62,077 nucleotides of DNA, from positions 1 to 62,077 of the forward strand of contig NZ_JAOQAH010000042.1 of NCBI RefSeq assembly GCF_025963695.1, written 5' to 3'. The notes beneath the pieces are model-generated. The model had not been told where the DNA came from. It worked only from the letters and a program-made list of their open reading frames with translations, and did no database searches. This stretch comes from Segetibacter sp. Lineage in GTDB: Bacteria; Bacteroidota; Bacteroidia; Chitinophagales; Chitinophagaceae. The position numbers and the translations under genes are program-made. Shown here one piece after another: positions 18,530 through 26,821 of the stretch. Position 1 is the stretch's first letter, and the number at the start of each line of letters is the position of its first letter.

Positions 18530-19786
18530 ATGGAAGCCCATAAAAGTCTTACAATTGGAATTTTTGGATTTGGTGTTGTTGGAGAGGGACTATATAAAGT
18601 TCTTCACCAAACCCCGTCGTTAAAAGCGCAGATAAAAAAAGTTTGTATAAAACATCCGGGTAAAAAAAGAAATGCGCCGGCCGAGCTTTTTACAACAAGC
18701 AAAGAAGAACTGCTTTTTGATGAAGATATAAACGTAATTGTCGAAGTTATTGATGACCCTGAAGCTGCTTTTGAAATTGTATCAATGGCGCTAAAAAATG
18801 GTAAGGCGGTAGTAAGCGCCAGCAAAAAAATGATTGCAGACCATTTGCCAGAGATACTGCAATTACAACAGCAAACAGGGCTACCATTTCTTTATGAAGC
18901 GGCTGCTTGCGCTAGTATTCCGGTAATTCGCAACCTGGAGGAATATTATGATAATGATCTTTTACATTCTATAAAAGGCATTATAAATGGTTCGACCAAT
19001 TTTATTCTTTCCAAAATGTTTGAAGACAGGCTCGACTTTAAGGAAGCTCTCATGCTTGCACAGCAACTGGGTTTTGCCGAAAGCAATCCTGCCCTCGATG
19101 TAGAAGGTTATGATGCCGTAAATAAGTGGAGCATTTTATTAAACCACGCCTATGGTATCGTCGAAAATCCGAACAATCTCCTGTTTAGTGGCATTCAGAA
19201 TATCCAGTTAAGCGACGCTATGGTTGCCAAAGAAAAACAGGTTGATATAAAATTGGTAGCCCAGGCAAAGAAATTGAAAAATGGAAAAGTTGCTGCGTTT
19301 GTGTTACCGCAATTTGTAAAGCATGATGACGCGCTTTCATTTGTAAAGTACCAATACAATGGGGTGGTTATAGAAAGTGGTTTTGCAGATAAACAGTTTT
19401 TTTATGGTAAAGGTGCCGGAAGTTTTCCTACGGCCTCTGCTGTGTTAAGTGATCTGTCAGCTTTACGCTACGATTATAAATACGAATACAAGAAACTATA
19501 TCACCATGTACCGAACGAACTTACAAATGACTTTTATGTAAAAGTGTATGTGAGTTTTGACGACTGGGCCTACATTCCCCGTGAGAAATTTGAGTGGATA
19601 GAGGAATGGCACGCACAAGCTGAAAGAAAATATTTAGTAGGTGTACTTCATGTAAGTGAATTAAGAGACAACACTTGGTGGAAAGAAAATAGAACTTCGC
19701 TTGTTTTAACTACTGAACCTATTATTGAAGATTTTGAAGTATTAAAGCTGAAGAAAAGAAGTCTGGAGCTTGCAGGGATAGTGTAG
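18530..19786 (+). CDS. hom: homoserine dehydrogenase
   Basis: The enzyme reduces aspartate semialdehyde to homoserine with NAD(P)H, the branch point for methionine and threonine. The 418-residue protein has an N-terminal Rossmann fold (IGIFGFGVVGEGLYKVL, residues about 9-25), the loop VVSASKKMIADH, the catalytic-domain signature KGIINGSTNFILSKM near 150 and FAESNPALDVEGYDAVNKWSIL with the catalytic Lys region. There is no aspartokinase domain and no obvious C-terminal ACT domain, so it is the monofunctional form. A SAM riboswitch and terminator precede it, so methionine status should control it. No other methionine gene follows: the next gene is convergent beyond a strong terminator. Confidence 0.92.
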   Translation: MEAHKSLTIGIFGFGVVGEGLYKVLHQTPSLKAQIKKVCIKHPGKKRNAPAELFTTSKEELLFDEDINVIVEVIDDPEAAFEIVSMALKNGKAVVSASKKMIADHLPEILQLQQQTGLPFLYEAAACASIPVIRNLEEYYDNDLLHSIKGIINGSTNFILSKMFEDRLDFKEALMLAQQLGFAESNPALDVEGYDAVNKWSILLNHAYGIVENPNNLLFSGIQNIQLSDAMVAKEKQVDIKLVAQAKKLKNGKVAAFVLPQFVKHDDALSFVKYQYNGVVIESGFADKQFFYGKGAGSFPTASAVLSDLSALRYDYKYEYKKLYHHVPNELTNDFYVKVYVSFDDWAYIPREKFEWIEEWHAQAERKYLVGVLHVSELRDNTWWKENRTSLVLTTEPIIEDFEVLKLKKRSLELAGIV

Positions 19787-19835
19787 GTTTTTTATAATTC
19801 TTTTTTTGTGACCCCAACGCCGTGCTACTATAAAA

Positions 19836-19853
19836 CTTTTGTTGCGTCGCACC
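19836..19853 (-). repeat. dispersed intergenic repeat, copy D (left half of inverted doublet 1)
   Basis: CTTTTGTTGCGTCGCACC on the plus strand is the reverse of the core. GTTGCGTCGCA at 19841-19851 is an exact inverted match to copy E at 19931-19941, 79 bases on. The outer flank AAACTTTTG is shared with copy I of doublet 2. Confidence 0.65.
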
Positions 19854-19928
19854 TGTGCTTTTTTATCCGCAGCAACAAAGGGCTAATAAATGTTGCTCAA
19901 GCAAAATAGCAGTACCAATGATGAACGG

Positions 19929-19948
19929 ATTGCGACGCAACAACGATG
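19929..19948 (+). repeat. dispersed intergenic repeat, copy E (right half of inverted doublet 1)
   Basis: GATTGCGACGCAACAACGAT holds the perfect dyad TTGCG-A-CGCAA. It pairs with copy D in inverted orientation. The preceding bases GATGAACG match those before copy C. Confidence 0.65.
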
Positions 19949-19955
19949 CTATAAC

Positions 19956-19994
19956 AAACAAATGCCGGTACACAAAAAGTACCGGCATTTGTTT
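19956..19994. terminator. bidirectional terminator between hom and rfbD
   Basis: A perfect 16-base inverted repeat (19956-19971 with 19979-19994; inner arm ATGCCGGTAC) surrounds the loop ACAAAAA. AAAC at the left and GTTT at the right give T runs on both strands. It lies between convergent genes and could end both transcripts. Confidence 0.85.
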
Positions 19995-20017
19995 ATAACT
20001 CAAACTTTTAGAATTAG

Positions 20018-20878
20018 TTACTGCTGCAAAAGGTTTATACAATCCCTTAAGCTCTCTTTCCAATCTTTTAATTGAATACCTACAGCTTTAATTTTTTCCT
20101 TGTTCATAGCGGAGTACCCGGGCCTTTTAGCAGGGGTCGGATAACCCGAAGTATCAGTTGGTTGCACATTGCAATCTAAACCAGACAGGTCACGAATAGC
20201 GACGGCGAAATCAAACCAACTGATAATACCTTCATTTGCAAAATGATAAATGCCACCTTCAACATTTGGCATTGTAGCAAGTTGCATAATACAACCAGCC
20301 AGATCAGCTGCATACGTCGGTGAGCCAAACTGGTCGTTAATTACATTTATACTATCACGCTCTTTCATTAGCCGAAGCATTGTTTTTACGAAGTTGTTCC
20401 CAAAAAAACTATACACCCACGATGTTCTGATAATAACCGTCGACGCCAGTTTTTCCATTGCAATCTCCTCTCCTCTCAGCTTGCTTTCGCCATAAAAGTT
20501 AACCGGGCTAACGGGGTGATCTTCCTTATAGGGACTACTTGCCGTTCCATCAAAAACATAATCGGTTGAAACGTGAATAAACTTTGCTTTGGTTTTAGCG
20601 CAATTTTCTGCAAGGTTACCAACGGCATCGGCATTTATCTTTAACGCCAACTCCTTTTCCGTTTCAGCTTTATCAACGGCAGTATATGCCGCAGCATTTA
20701 TGCAAATAGCAGGTTTATGCTCCATAAAAAACGCGTTCACCTTTTCAGAGTCCGCAATATCCAACTCTGCTACATCAGTAAAAACATAATCAAATTGAGG
20801 ATATCGGCCAGCTAAAATTTTCAGCTCATTTCCTAACTGTCCGTTTTGCCCTGTTACAAGCACAATTGGTTTTGCCAT
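20018..20878 (-). CDS. rfbD: dTDP-4-dehydrorhamnose reductase
   Basis: RfbD performs the last step of dTDP-L-rhamnose synthesis, reducing dTDP-4-dehydrorhamnose with NAD(P)H. The 286-residue short-chain dehydrogenase-type protein has the nucleotide-binding motif VLVTGQNGQLGNEL at the N-terminus, INAAAYTAVDKAE, the family signature HVSTDYVFDG and the catalytic YGESK (Tyr-x-x-x-Lys), then RTSWVYSFFGNNFVKTML. Length is normal. rfbA, rfbB and rfbC are not in the window, so rhamnose supply is only partly encoded here. It begins 10 bases after the UDP-sugar dehydrogenase ends, so the two are probably one transcript. Confidence 0.93.
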   Translation of the reverse strand: MAKPIVLVTGQNGQLGNELKILAGRYPQFDYVFTDVAELDIADSEKVNAFFMEHKPAICINAAAYTAVDKAETEKELALKINADAVGNLAENCAKTKAKFIHVSTDYVFDGTASSPYKEDHPVSPVNFYGESKLRGEEIAMEKLASTVIIRTSWVYSFFGNNFVKTMLRLMKERDSINVINDQFGSPTYAADLAGCIMQLATMPNVEGGIYHFANEGIISWFDFAVAIRDLSGLDCNVQPTDTSGYPTPAKRPGYSAMNKEKIKAVGIQLKDWKESLRDCINLLQQ

Positions 20879-20888
20879 AGTATAATTT

Positions 20889-22178
20889 TTATAAACTCCA
20901 GTATTTTCTGCTCGTTATCTTATTGCGGTAAGTACCTTTTAAATCAGCAATTAACGCGTGGCTTTTTGTTATGGAAGAAAAATAAGCATCATCATAACCG
21001 GCGTATGCTTCGTGAGGAACACTTACCATTACCACATCATAGTCATTGTCCAACTCCTTCGTCAAGTGAATACCGTACTCCTCTTCAAGTTCTGTGGCGT
21101 TTGCAAAAGGATCATGTATAAAAACGTTTAGATAATACGATTTTAAGGTCTTAATCACGTCGAGCACTTTCGAATTTCGAATGTCGCTAACATTTTCTTT
21201 AAAGGTTGCACCCATCACCAGCACCTTAGCTTCTTTTACATTGTTAGAATGAGCAATTACATGTTGAATAACTTTCTTCGAAACATAATTACCCATATTG
21301 TCATTAATATATCTTCCCGACAAAATTACCCTTGAGTTAAAGCCTAATTCAGCTGCCTTATAAGTGAGGTAATAAGGATCAACGCCAATACAATGTCCGC
21401 CAACAAGTCCGGGAAAGAACTTGAGAAAATTCCATTTGGTTCCTGCTGCCTCAAGCACCTCGTAGGTATTAATACCCATTCTATCAAAGATGATAGACAG
21501 TTCATTCATTAAAGCAATGTTTACATCACGTTGTGTATTTTCAATAATCTTTGCAGCTTCAGCCACTTTTATTGAAGATGCCCGATGAACACCAACTTTT
21601 ACTACCAGTTCGTACAATTGGGCGATTTCTTCCCTGGCCTCTTCATCGCAACCTGACACCACCTTTATAATTGTTGATAGCGTATTTTTCTTATCCCCCG
21701 GATTTATCCTTTCGGGAGAATACCCAATTTTAAAATCCTCACAAATCTTTAATCCGCTTAGCGCTTCAATTATAGGCAAACAATCTTCTTCAGTACAACC
21801 AGGGTAAACTGTAGATTCGAACACAACATAATCGCCTTTTTTAATCACGCTACCAATTGTCTCCGAAGCCCTTTTTATGGGCCCGAGGTCAGGAACATTA
21901 TGAGGATCGACCGGAGTTGGTACGGCTACAATAAAAAAGCTGGCTTGTTTAAGTATGTCAACTGAGTTGGTAAAAACAATATCGGTGCCCTCAAAATCTT
22001 TGGCCTGCATTTCTCCACTTGGGTCAATACCTTGTTGCATCTGTTGTACACGAGCTTCGTTTATATCAAAACCTATAACAGATAATTTTTTTGCAAACTC
22101 TAATGCGATTGGAAGACCAACATATCCTAAACCAATGACAGCTAGTTTTGCATCCTTATTTACCAGGGATGAATACAT
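20889..22178 (-). CDS. nucleotide-sugar dehydrogenase (UDP-GlcNAc/GalNAc 6-dehydrogenase type)
   Basis: The enzyme oxidises C6 of a UDP-sugar to the uronic acid in two NAD-dependent steps. The 429-residue protein has the Rossmann motif LAVIGLGYVGLPIALEFAKK, VFESTVYPGCTEE, IGYSPERINPGDK and the catalytic Cys263 in GLVGGHCIGVDPYYLTYKA. The INPGDK and GGHCIGVDPYY forms are those of the WbpO/TviB/WecC branch acting on UDP-N-acetylhexosamines rather than UDP-glucose. The aminotransferase 71 bases upstream could use a derivative of the product. The likely purpose is an amino-uronic sugar for a capsule or O-antigen. Confidence 0.9.
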   Translation of the reverse strand: MYSSLVNKDAKLAVIGLGYVGLPIALEFAKKLSVIGFDINEARVQQMQQGIDPSGEMQAKDFEGTDIVFTNSVDILKQASFFIVAVPTPVDPHNVPDLGPIKRASETIGSVIKKGDYVVFESTVYPGCTEEDCLPIIEALSGLKICEDFKIGYSPERINPGDKKNTLSTIIKVVSGCDEEAREEIAQLYELVVKVGVHRASSIKVAEAAKIIENTQRDVNIALMNELSIIFDRMGINTYEVLEAAGTKWNFLKFFPGLVGGHCIGVDPYYLTYKAAELGFNSRVILSGRYINDNMGNYVSKKVIQHVIAHSNNVKEAKVLVMGATFKENVSDIRNSKVLDVIKTLKSYYLNVFIHDPFANATELEEEYGIHLTKELDNDYDVVMVSVPHEAYAGYDDAYFSSITKSHALIADLKGTYRNKITSRKYWSL

Positions 22179-22249
22179 TTTAAAGGGAGATTAAGAAGCA
22201 GTTTTAAATATCATAACTCCAATGAAACGATTTTTAAAGTGGGTTATTA

Positions 22250-23380
22250 TTATTTGTTTATAAACCGAAGAACGTGATCAACAATATATTGTAACTGCTC
22301 TTCATCCAATTCGGTGTGTATTGGTAAAGAAATTACTCTTTCAGTTAACCAGTCTGTAACAGGAAGTTTGTAATCCGCTCCACCAAATGCTGCAAACATT
22401 TTTTGTCTGTGAGCTGGTACAGGATAATAAATCATGGAAGGGATTTGTACAGAAGAAAGATATTTACTTAGCTCATCCCTATTGATACCTTCTACTAATA
22501 TTGTGTACTGGTGGTAAACGTGATTTGTAAAATGAGCAGTTTTGGGCACAGTAATGTTGTCAACAGACTCAAAAGCTTTATCATAAAATGATGCTGCTTT
22601 TTGCCTTGCAGCAATGTATTCGTCAAGGTATTTCAACTTAACATCCAGCACCGCTGCTTGAATAGAATCTAACCTTGAATTACATCCTACCATTTCATGA
22701 TAATACCGAACTTCCTGGCCATGATTAGCGATCATCTGTAATTTTTTCGCCAGTACATCATCATTGGTAAAAATAGCACCGCCATCCCCGTAAGCTCCTA
22801 AGTTTTTGGAGGGGTAAAAGGAAGTTGTACCAACAGTTCCAATAGTTCCGGTTTTTTTTACTGTACCGTCGGCGAAAGTGTAATTGCTTCCAATTGCCTG
22901 TGCATTGTCTTCAACTACAAATAAGTTATGACGATTTGCGATGGCCATAATCTCTTCCATGTTAGCTGCCTGGCCATATAAATGAACTGGTACAATCGCT
23001 TTTGTTTTTAACGTTATAGCGGCTTCTACTGCTTTGGGATCAATATTAAATGTCTCTCTATCAACTTCAACAAAAACAGGTTTTAGTCTTAGCAGGGCAA
23101 CTACTTCAGTAGTTGCAACATAAGTAAATGAAGGAGTAATTACTTCATCGCCCGGTTGAAGCCCCAAAGCCATCATTGCGATTTGTAATGCGTCTGTTCC
23201 ATTGCCGCAGGTAATGGTATGCTTTACGTTAAGATATGAGGATAGATTTTTAGCAAATGCTTGTACTGGTTCGCCATTTATGTAAGCAGCACTATCAAGC
23301 ACCCGGTGAATACCGGTATCAATCTGTTCCTTGATTTTCAGGTATTGGGTCTTTGTATCCACCATTTGTATTGGCCTCAT
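22250..23380 (-). CDS. DegT/DnrJ/EryC1/StrS family sugar aminotransferase
   Basis: The family transfers an amino group, usually from glutamate, to a keto-sugar nucleotide using pyridoxal phosphate. The 376-residue protein has CGNGTDALQIAMMALG, the VEDNAQAIGS segment (Asp158 for the cofactor) and the Schiff-base Lys192 in SFYPSKNLGAYGDGG, then HGQEVRYYHEMVGCNSRLD. Together with the neighbouring UDP-sugar dehydrogenase it resembles the WbpE-type 3-aminotransferase step, but no oxidase or acetyltransferase partner is visible, so this is a suggestion. It is divergent from the Kdo transferase with 95 bases between start codons. Confidence 0.9.
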   Translation of the reverse strand: MRPIQMVDTKTQYLKIKEQIDTGIHRVLDSAAYINGEPVQAFAKNLSSYLNVKHTITCGNGTDALQIAMMALGLQPGDEVITPSFTYVATTEVVALLRLKPVFVEVDRETFNIDPKAVEAAITLKTKAIVPVHLYGQAANMEEIMAIANRHNLFVVEDNAQAIGSNYTFADGTVKKTGTIGTVGTTSFYPSKNLGAYGDGGAIFTNDDVLAKKLQMIANHGQEVRYYHEMVGCNSRLDSIQAAVLDVKLKYLDEYIAARQKAASFYDKAFESVDNITVPKTAHFTNHVYHQYTILVEGINRDELSKYLSSVQIPSMIYYPVPAHRQKMFAAFGGADYKLPVTDWLTERVISLPIHTELDEEQLQYIVDHVLRFINK

Positions 23381-23475
23381 ATCTAATTTTTGGATGCGGG
23401 CAAAGCTACATTAAAAAGCCTTTTAGCCCACTTGCCCCAATTTTCAATAGGGGAAGGTTTATTTTTGTTGAAATC

Positions 23476-24741
23476 ATGAGATCAACAGTGGGAAAACTTC
23501 TTTATTACATTTTTGCCCGGCTATATCCTTTTGCTATAAAACTTGTTTCTCCCATTAATGAGAAAGCAAGACTTTGGGTAAATGGCCGTAAACAAGTGCT
23601 TGTAAGAATGAAGAACACGATGGATGCAAACGACAAGATAATTTGGATGCACTGCTCCTCACTGGGAGAATTTGAACAAGGAAGACCGCTGCTGGAAAAA
23701 CTTAAATCGCACTACCCTTCTTATAAAATATTATTGACATTTTTTTCGCCCTCCGGCTACGAGGTAAGAAAGAATTATGAAGGCGCCGATTATATTTTTT
23801 ATTTACCTGTTGATACCGAGCAAAACGCCAGTAAATTTTTTGATGCTGCAAGGCCGCAACTAATTGTTTTCGTTAAATACGAATTTTGGTATCATTATCT
23901 GAATGAAGCAAAAAAGAGGAAAATTCCTTTATTGCTTATCTCGGCTATCTTTCGAAGAAACCAGCCTTTTTTCTCCAGATTTGGAAGTTTTCACAGAAGT
24001 ATGTTGGCTTGCTTTAGCCACTTGTTTGTACAAAATGAAGACTCTGTAACGCTACTAGCGACAATTGGATTTACCGGAAATGTTACCCTGTCAGGCGACA
24101 CTCGCTTCGACCGCGTAATTGAAATTGCAGAAAGCTTTCAACCGATTTCACTGATAGAAAGTTTTTGTGAAGGTTCAATTGTCGTTGTGGCAGGAAGTAC
24201 GTGGTTGCAAGATGATAAGCAATTAGCTCGTTATGTAAATACACGAACACACGTAAAATTCATTATCGCACCTCATGATATTGCAAAAGACCGGCTGGAA
24301 GAATGCAATAAGCGCTACAAGGGTTCAATATTGTTTTCCTCTCTAAACAATGCTTCACCTAAAGCTGGTTTCAATACTATAATAATAGACAATGTGGGCA
24401 TGCTGAGCCGCTTGTATAAATATGCCACTATCTGTTACGTAGGTGGAGGTTTTGGAAAAGATGGAGTACACAACGTACTTGAAGCTGCAGTTTATGGCAA
24501 ACCGGTAGTATACGGACCTGAATACAAAAAATTTAATGAAGCAATCGAATTAATTACCAGTGGCGGCGGAGTTAGTGCGAAAAACGGTTTGGAGTTAGAA
24601 AAGATTTTCGACAATTTATTAACTGAGACTTCGGCTTATAGTTTAAAGGCGAAAAGTGCGTTTCAATATGTTTATAGTAAAAAGGGATCTACCGAAAAAA
24701 TACTTCAGTTCATTTACGAAAATCGTCTTTTAACTAACTGA
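23476..24741 (+). CDS. waaA: 3-deoxy-D-manno-octulosonic acid (Kdo) transferase
   Basis: WaaA adds Kdo from CMP-Kdo to the lipid A precursor at the inner membrane. I chose ATG 23476 (421 residues), since the protein then opens RSTVGKLLYYIFARLYPFAIK, a normal membrane-anchoring N-terminus. The longer frame from 23353 would overlap the divergent aminotransferase. The catalytic-base motif is present in HCSSLGEFEQGRPLLE, followed by LTFFSPSGYEV, FVKYEFWYHYL and the donor-domain pieces SGDTRFDRV, VVVAGSTWLQDD and YVGGGFGKDGVHNVLEA. Its last 28 bases overlap the end of the opposing proline-rich protein gene. Confidence 0.92.
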   Translation: MRSTVGKLLYYIFARLYPFAIKLVSPINEKARLWVNGRKQVLVRMKNTMDANDKIIWMHCSSLGEFEQGRPLLEKLKSHYPSYKILLTFFSPSGYEVRKNYEGADYIFYLPVDTEQNASKFFDAARPQLIVFVKYEFWYHYLNEAKKRKIPLLLISAIFRRNQPFFSRFGSFHRSMLACFSHLFVQNEDSVTLLATIGFTGNVTLSGDTRFDRVIEIAESFQPISLIESFCEGSIVVVAGSTWLQDDKQLARYVNTRTHVKFIIAPHDIAKDRLEECNKRYKGSILFSSLNNASPKAGFNTIIIDNVGMLSRLYKYATICYVGGGFGKDGVHNVLEAAVYGKPVVYGPEYKKFNEAIELITSGGGVSAKNGLELEKIFDNLLTETSAYSLKAKSAFQYVYSKKGSTEKILQFIYENRLLTN

Positions 24742-25517
24742 TCAAAAGTCTTTACAAGTTCAAGCGAAGTATCCCAGCCCAACTTTACCTTCAGTTCGCG
24801 CTGAATCCAAAATTCAGCTTCTGCAAAAATGTGAAAGGTGTTAATGGTTTTTATAGATCGCTCATACATCGTTTCATCCCCCCTAAATAATTCGCTTATA
24901 AAGCGATGCCTGTCATTAATACTAACCGCTTTTTTCAAATCCCTAATAGGTGCTTCTTGCAAAACTGAGCTCATTTCTGCTTTATGTTGCTTCAGCTTGT
25001 CATTCAATGATTCAACCGTTCCTTCAGCAACCATTGAATCATTTAACTCAAATACAACTTTTTGTTGATGAGCCAGCGTCGGCACCTCTAAAACCGGGTC
25101 TAAAGCCCATGGACTTGTTTTCTCCTCCGGCGATGGAAATACCGAATGCCAAGGCTTTTGTTCTATAAAGTGAGGTATTGGCTCAGGGTCGGGTTTTGGT
25201 GTTGGCGATGGAGCAGGCTTGGGTAAAGGAGATTGCGGCTCTGGCATTGGTTCATCAACCGGTTCAGGCTCTGGCTCCGGCTTAGCCACCGGCTTATATA
25301 ATTCTTGTACTTCTGCCTGTTGCAAAACAGGCCGACTTATAACTACAGCACCCGGAACACTTACAAAAACTTTTTTATTTTGAATTTCAGTAGACTGGTC
25401 CACCGCAATAAGCAGTTCATTATGTAGTAACTGGGCCGTAACAAGCATATTTTGCATATCGGCTTTCTGCGATAGCTGCTCCTGCAATTTATTTATCAAA
25501 ACGCCCACTCTTTCCAT
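24714..25517 (-). CDS. proline-rich protein with conserved C-terminal helical domain
   Basis: The longest frame starts at 25715 inside the thymidine kinase gene; ATG 25517 (267 residues) is preferred because it clears that overlap and opens with a helical MERVGVLINKLQEQL. Residues 1-75 look helical or coiled. A middle linker is built from Pro/Glu repeats (KPEPEPEPVDEPMPEP and SPTPKPDPEPIP). The C-terminal 70 residues are compact (AVSINDRHRFISELFRGDE and AEFWIQRELKVKLGWD). No signal peptide or membrane segment is seen. I recall similar C-termini in other Bacteroidota proteins without assigned role. It may bridge two partners across the stiff linker. Confidence 0.75.
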   Translation of the reverse strand: MERVGVLINKLQEQLSQKADMQNMLVTAQLLHNELLIAVDQSTEIQNKKVFVSVPGAVVISRPVLQQAEVQELYKPVAKPEPEPEPVDEPMPEPQSPLPKPAPSPTPKPDPEPIPHFIEQKPWHSVFPSPEEKTSPWALDPVLEVPTLAHQQKVVFELNDSMVAEGTVESLNDKLKQHKAEMSSVLQEAPIRDLKKAVSINDRHRFISELFRGDETMYERSIKTINTFHIFAEAEFWIQRELKVKLGWDTSLELVKTFDQLVKRRFS

Positions 25518-25602
25518 CGGAAAATATACTTTTGAAGTTTCGTTAGAGTTATAAAATTTAAAATTACTAACTCTTTGCGTACAACAACAAGTTATATTAA
25601 GA

Positions 25603-26196
25603 ATGTTTATTGAACCGAATATTTCAGGTGAACGGCGTGGTTGGATAGAAGTAATATGCGGCAGCATGTTTAGCGGAAAGACAGAAGAACTAATCAGAAG
25701 ACTAAAAAGGGCCAAAATTGCTAACCTGAAAGTTGAAATTTTTAAACCTGCTATTGATGTTAGATTCGATGAAACCGCGGTAGTAAGTCACGATTCAAAT
25801 TCTATACATTCTACCCCGATAGACAACTCACAAACTATTTTATTGCTTGCAAACGGCGTCGATATTGTTGGTATCGACGAAGCCCAATTTTTTGATGATG
25901 AGATTATCAATGTTTGCGAAAAACTTGCCTTAAAAGGTATTCGCGTAATAGTAGCCGGTCTTGATATGGATTTTAAAGGACGACCCTTTGGTCAGATGCC
26001 GAAGCTTTTGGCCATAGCTGACTTTATAACCAAGTTGCATGCAATTTGTGTGAGGTGTGGTCATCTTGCAAACATCTCTTATCGTAAGTCTGCCGAAGAA
26101 GGCCAGGTGTTGTTGGGCGAGCAGAATGTGTACGAACCAAGGTGCAGGAAATGTTATAATGAAGGACAGCAAGAATTATTGCCATCTAACAGGTAG
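25603..26196 (+). CDS. tdk: thymidine kinase
   Basis: Tdk phosphorylates thymidine with ATP in the salvage route to dTMP. The 197-residue protein has the P-loop [16 protein letters not shown], the magnesium-binding DEAQFF, the lasso region [17 protein letters not shown] and the structural zinc ligands CVRCG and CRKC. The Glu catalytic base lies in the DEAQFF segment (IDEAQFFDD). Length and order are normal for the type II family. It is transcribed away from the proline-rich protein gene; the 85 bases between start codons must hold both promoters. Confidence 0.95.
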   Translation: MFIEPNISGERRGWIEVICGSMFSGKTEELIRRLKRAKIANLKVEIFKPAIDVRFDETAVVSHDSNSIHSTPIDNSQTILLLANGVDIVGIDEAQFFDDEIINVCEKLALKGIRVIVAGLDMDFKGRPFGQMPKLLAIADFITKLHAICVRCGHLANISYRKSAEEGQVLLGEQNVYEPRCRKCYNEGQQELLPSNR

Positions 26197-26235
26197 CCAA
26201 ATTTTTTGGGAACAAACTTAAAAGCCCTGATATTG

Positions 26236-26251
26236 CATCGTTGCGTCGCAC
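26236..26251 (-). repeat. dispersed intergenic repeat, copy F
   Basis: CATCGTTGCGTCGCAC is the exact reverse complement of the core GTGCGACGCAACGATG. It is a single copy in the 165-base gap after tdk; I see no opposing partner. Confidence 0.65.
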
Positions 26252-26361
26252 TACATTCATCCCTTGTAATTTTGATGAAACTTTTATCATGTAATGCCTC
26301 GTATGTTTCATTGCGAGCCCATTTCACACGCAGCTACCGGGCAATTTAGGTATCTTATAAT

Positions 26362-26541
26362 ATGACAGCATTCAGAAAAATAATAGAATATAAAAAAATT
26401 GAAGCACTTGTTCTTCCATTAAAAGAACCGGTTAAAGAAACAAAAACGCCAACATATAACCTCACACATTTCTTTGGCAAACTTACACGGGAAGGATATG
26501 TTGTAGCAGAACAAAAAAAGTTAAGAGATGAATGGGATTAA
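26362..26541 (+). CDS. antitoxin-like small protein of a PIN toxin-antitoxin pair
   Basis: A frame of 59 residues runs from ATG 26362 to TAA 26541. The C-terminal HFFGKLTREGYVVAEQKKLR ending in RDEWD resembles the tail of Bacteroidota and cyanobacterial antitoxins that precede PIN-domain toxins and end in LRDEW. The N-terminal half (VLPLKEPVKETKT) is probably part of the DNA-binding or dimerisation region, although no clear fold can be named. Its last 14 bases overlap the toxin frame, as usual in these pairs. The antitoxin would bind and block the toxin and repress the pair. Confidence 0.65.
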   Translation: MTAFRKIIEYKKIEALVLPLKEPVKETKTPTYNLTHFFGKLTREGYVVAEQKKLRDEWD

Positions 26542-26821
26542 GTACATTTTAGACACTAGCACCCTAATCTCATTCTTTAACGGTAATGCTGCACTTAGGT
26601 TTCTAACTTCTACACCTGTCGGAATAAAAGAAATCGAAGTTTTTTATTTAAAAAAAGAAGATCGCGAGTTAATAGATAGAATTTCTTCATTAAAAAGAGA
26701 ATCTAAGATTAAACTTCCTGACACAATTATTGCCGCTACGGCAATTCTAAATAACGCTATTCTTATTACAAATGATAAAGGTTTCTCTTACATCCCTTTA
26801 CTACAAACCGTTAGCTTTTAG
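26528..26821 (+). CDS. PIN-domain (VapC-like) toxin, internally shortened
   Basis: PIN toxins are magnesium-dependent ribonucleases. This frame of 97 residues keeps the first acidic motif (YILDTSTLISFF), the third (LPDTIIAATA) and the fourth (LITNDKGF), but the family is usually about 125-140 residues. The stretch between, with the conserved Glu of an ISVITxIELL-type strand, seems to be missing: the sequence passes from NAALRFL to IEVFYLKKEDREL almost directly. No other frame restores it. The protein may therefore be inactive. Its TAG stop shares a base with the GTG start of ccmB. Confidence 0.7.
   Translation: MNGIKYILDTSTLISFFNGNAALRFLTSTPVGIKEIEVFYLKKEDRELIDRISSLKRESKIKLPDTIIAATAILNNAILITNDKGFSYIPLLQTVSF

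Noticed and set aside
23353..23475. 41-residue N-terminal extension of the Kdo transferase
   Set aside because: It overlaps the divergent aminotransferase start and is not like the family; ATG 23476 gives the expected membrane-anchor start.
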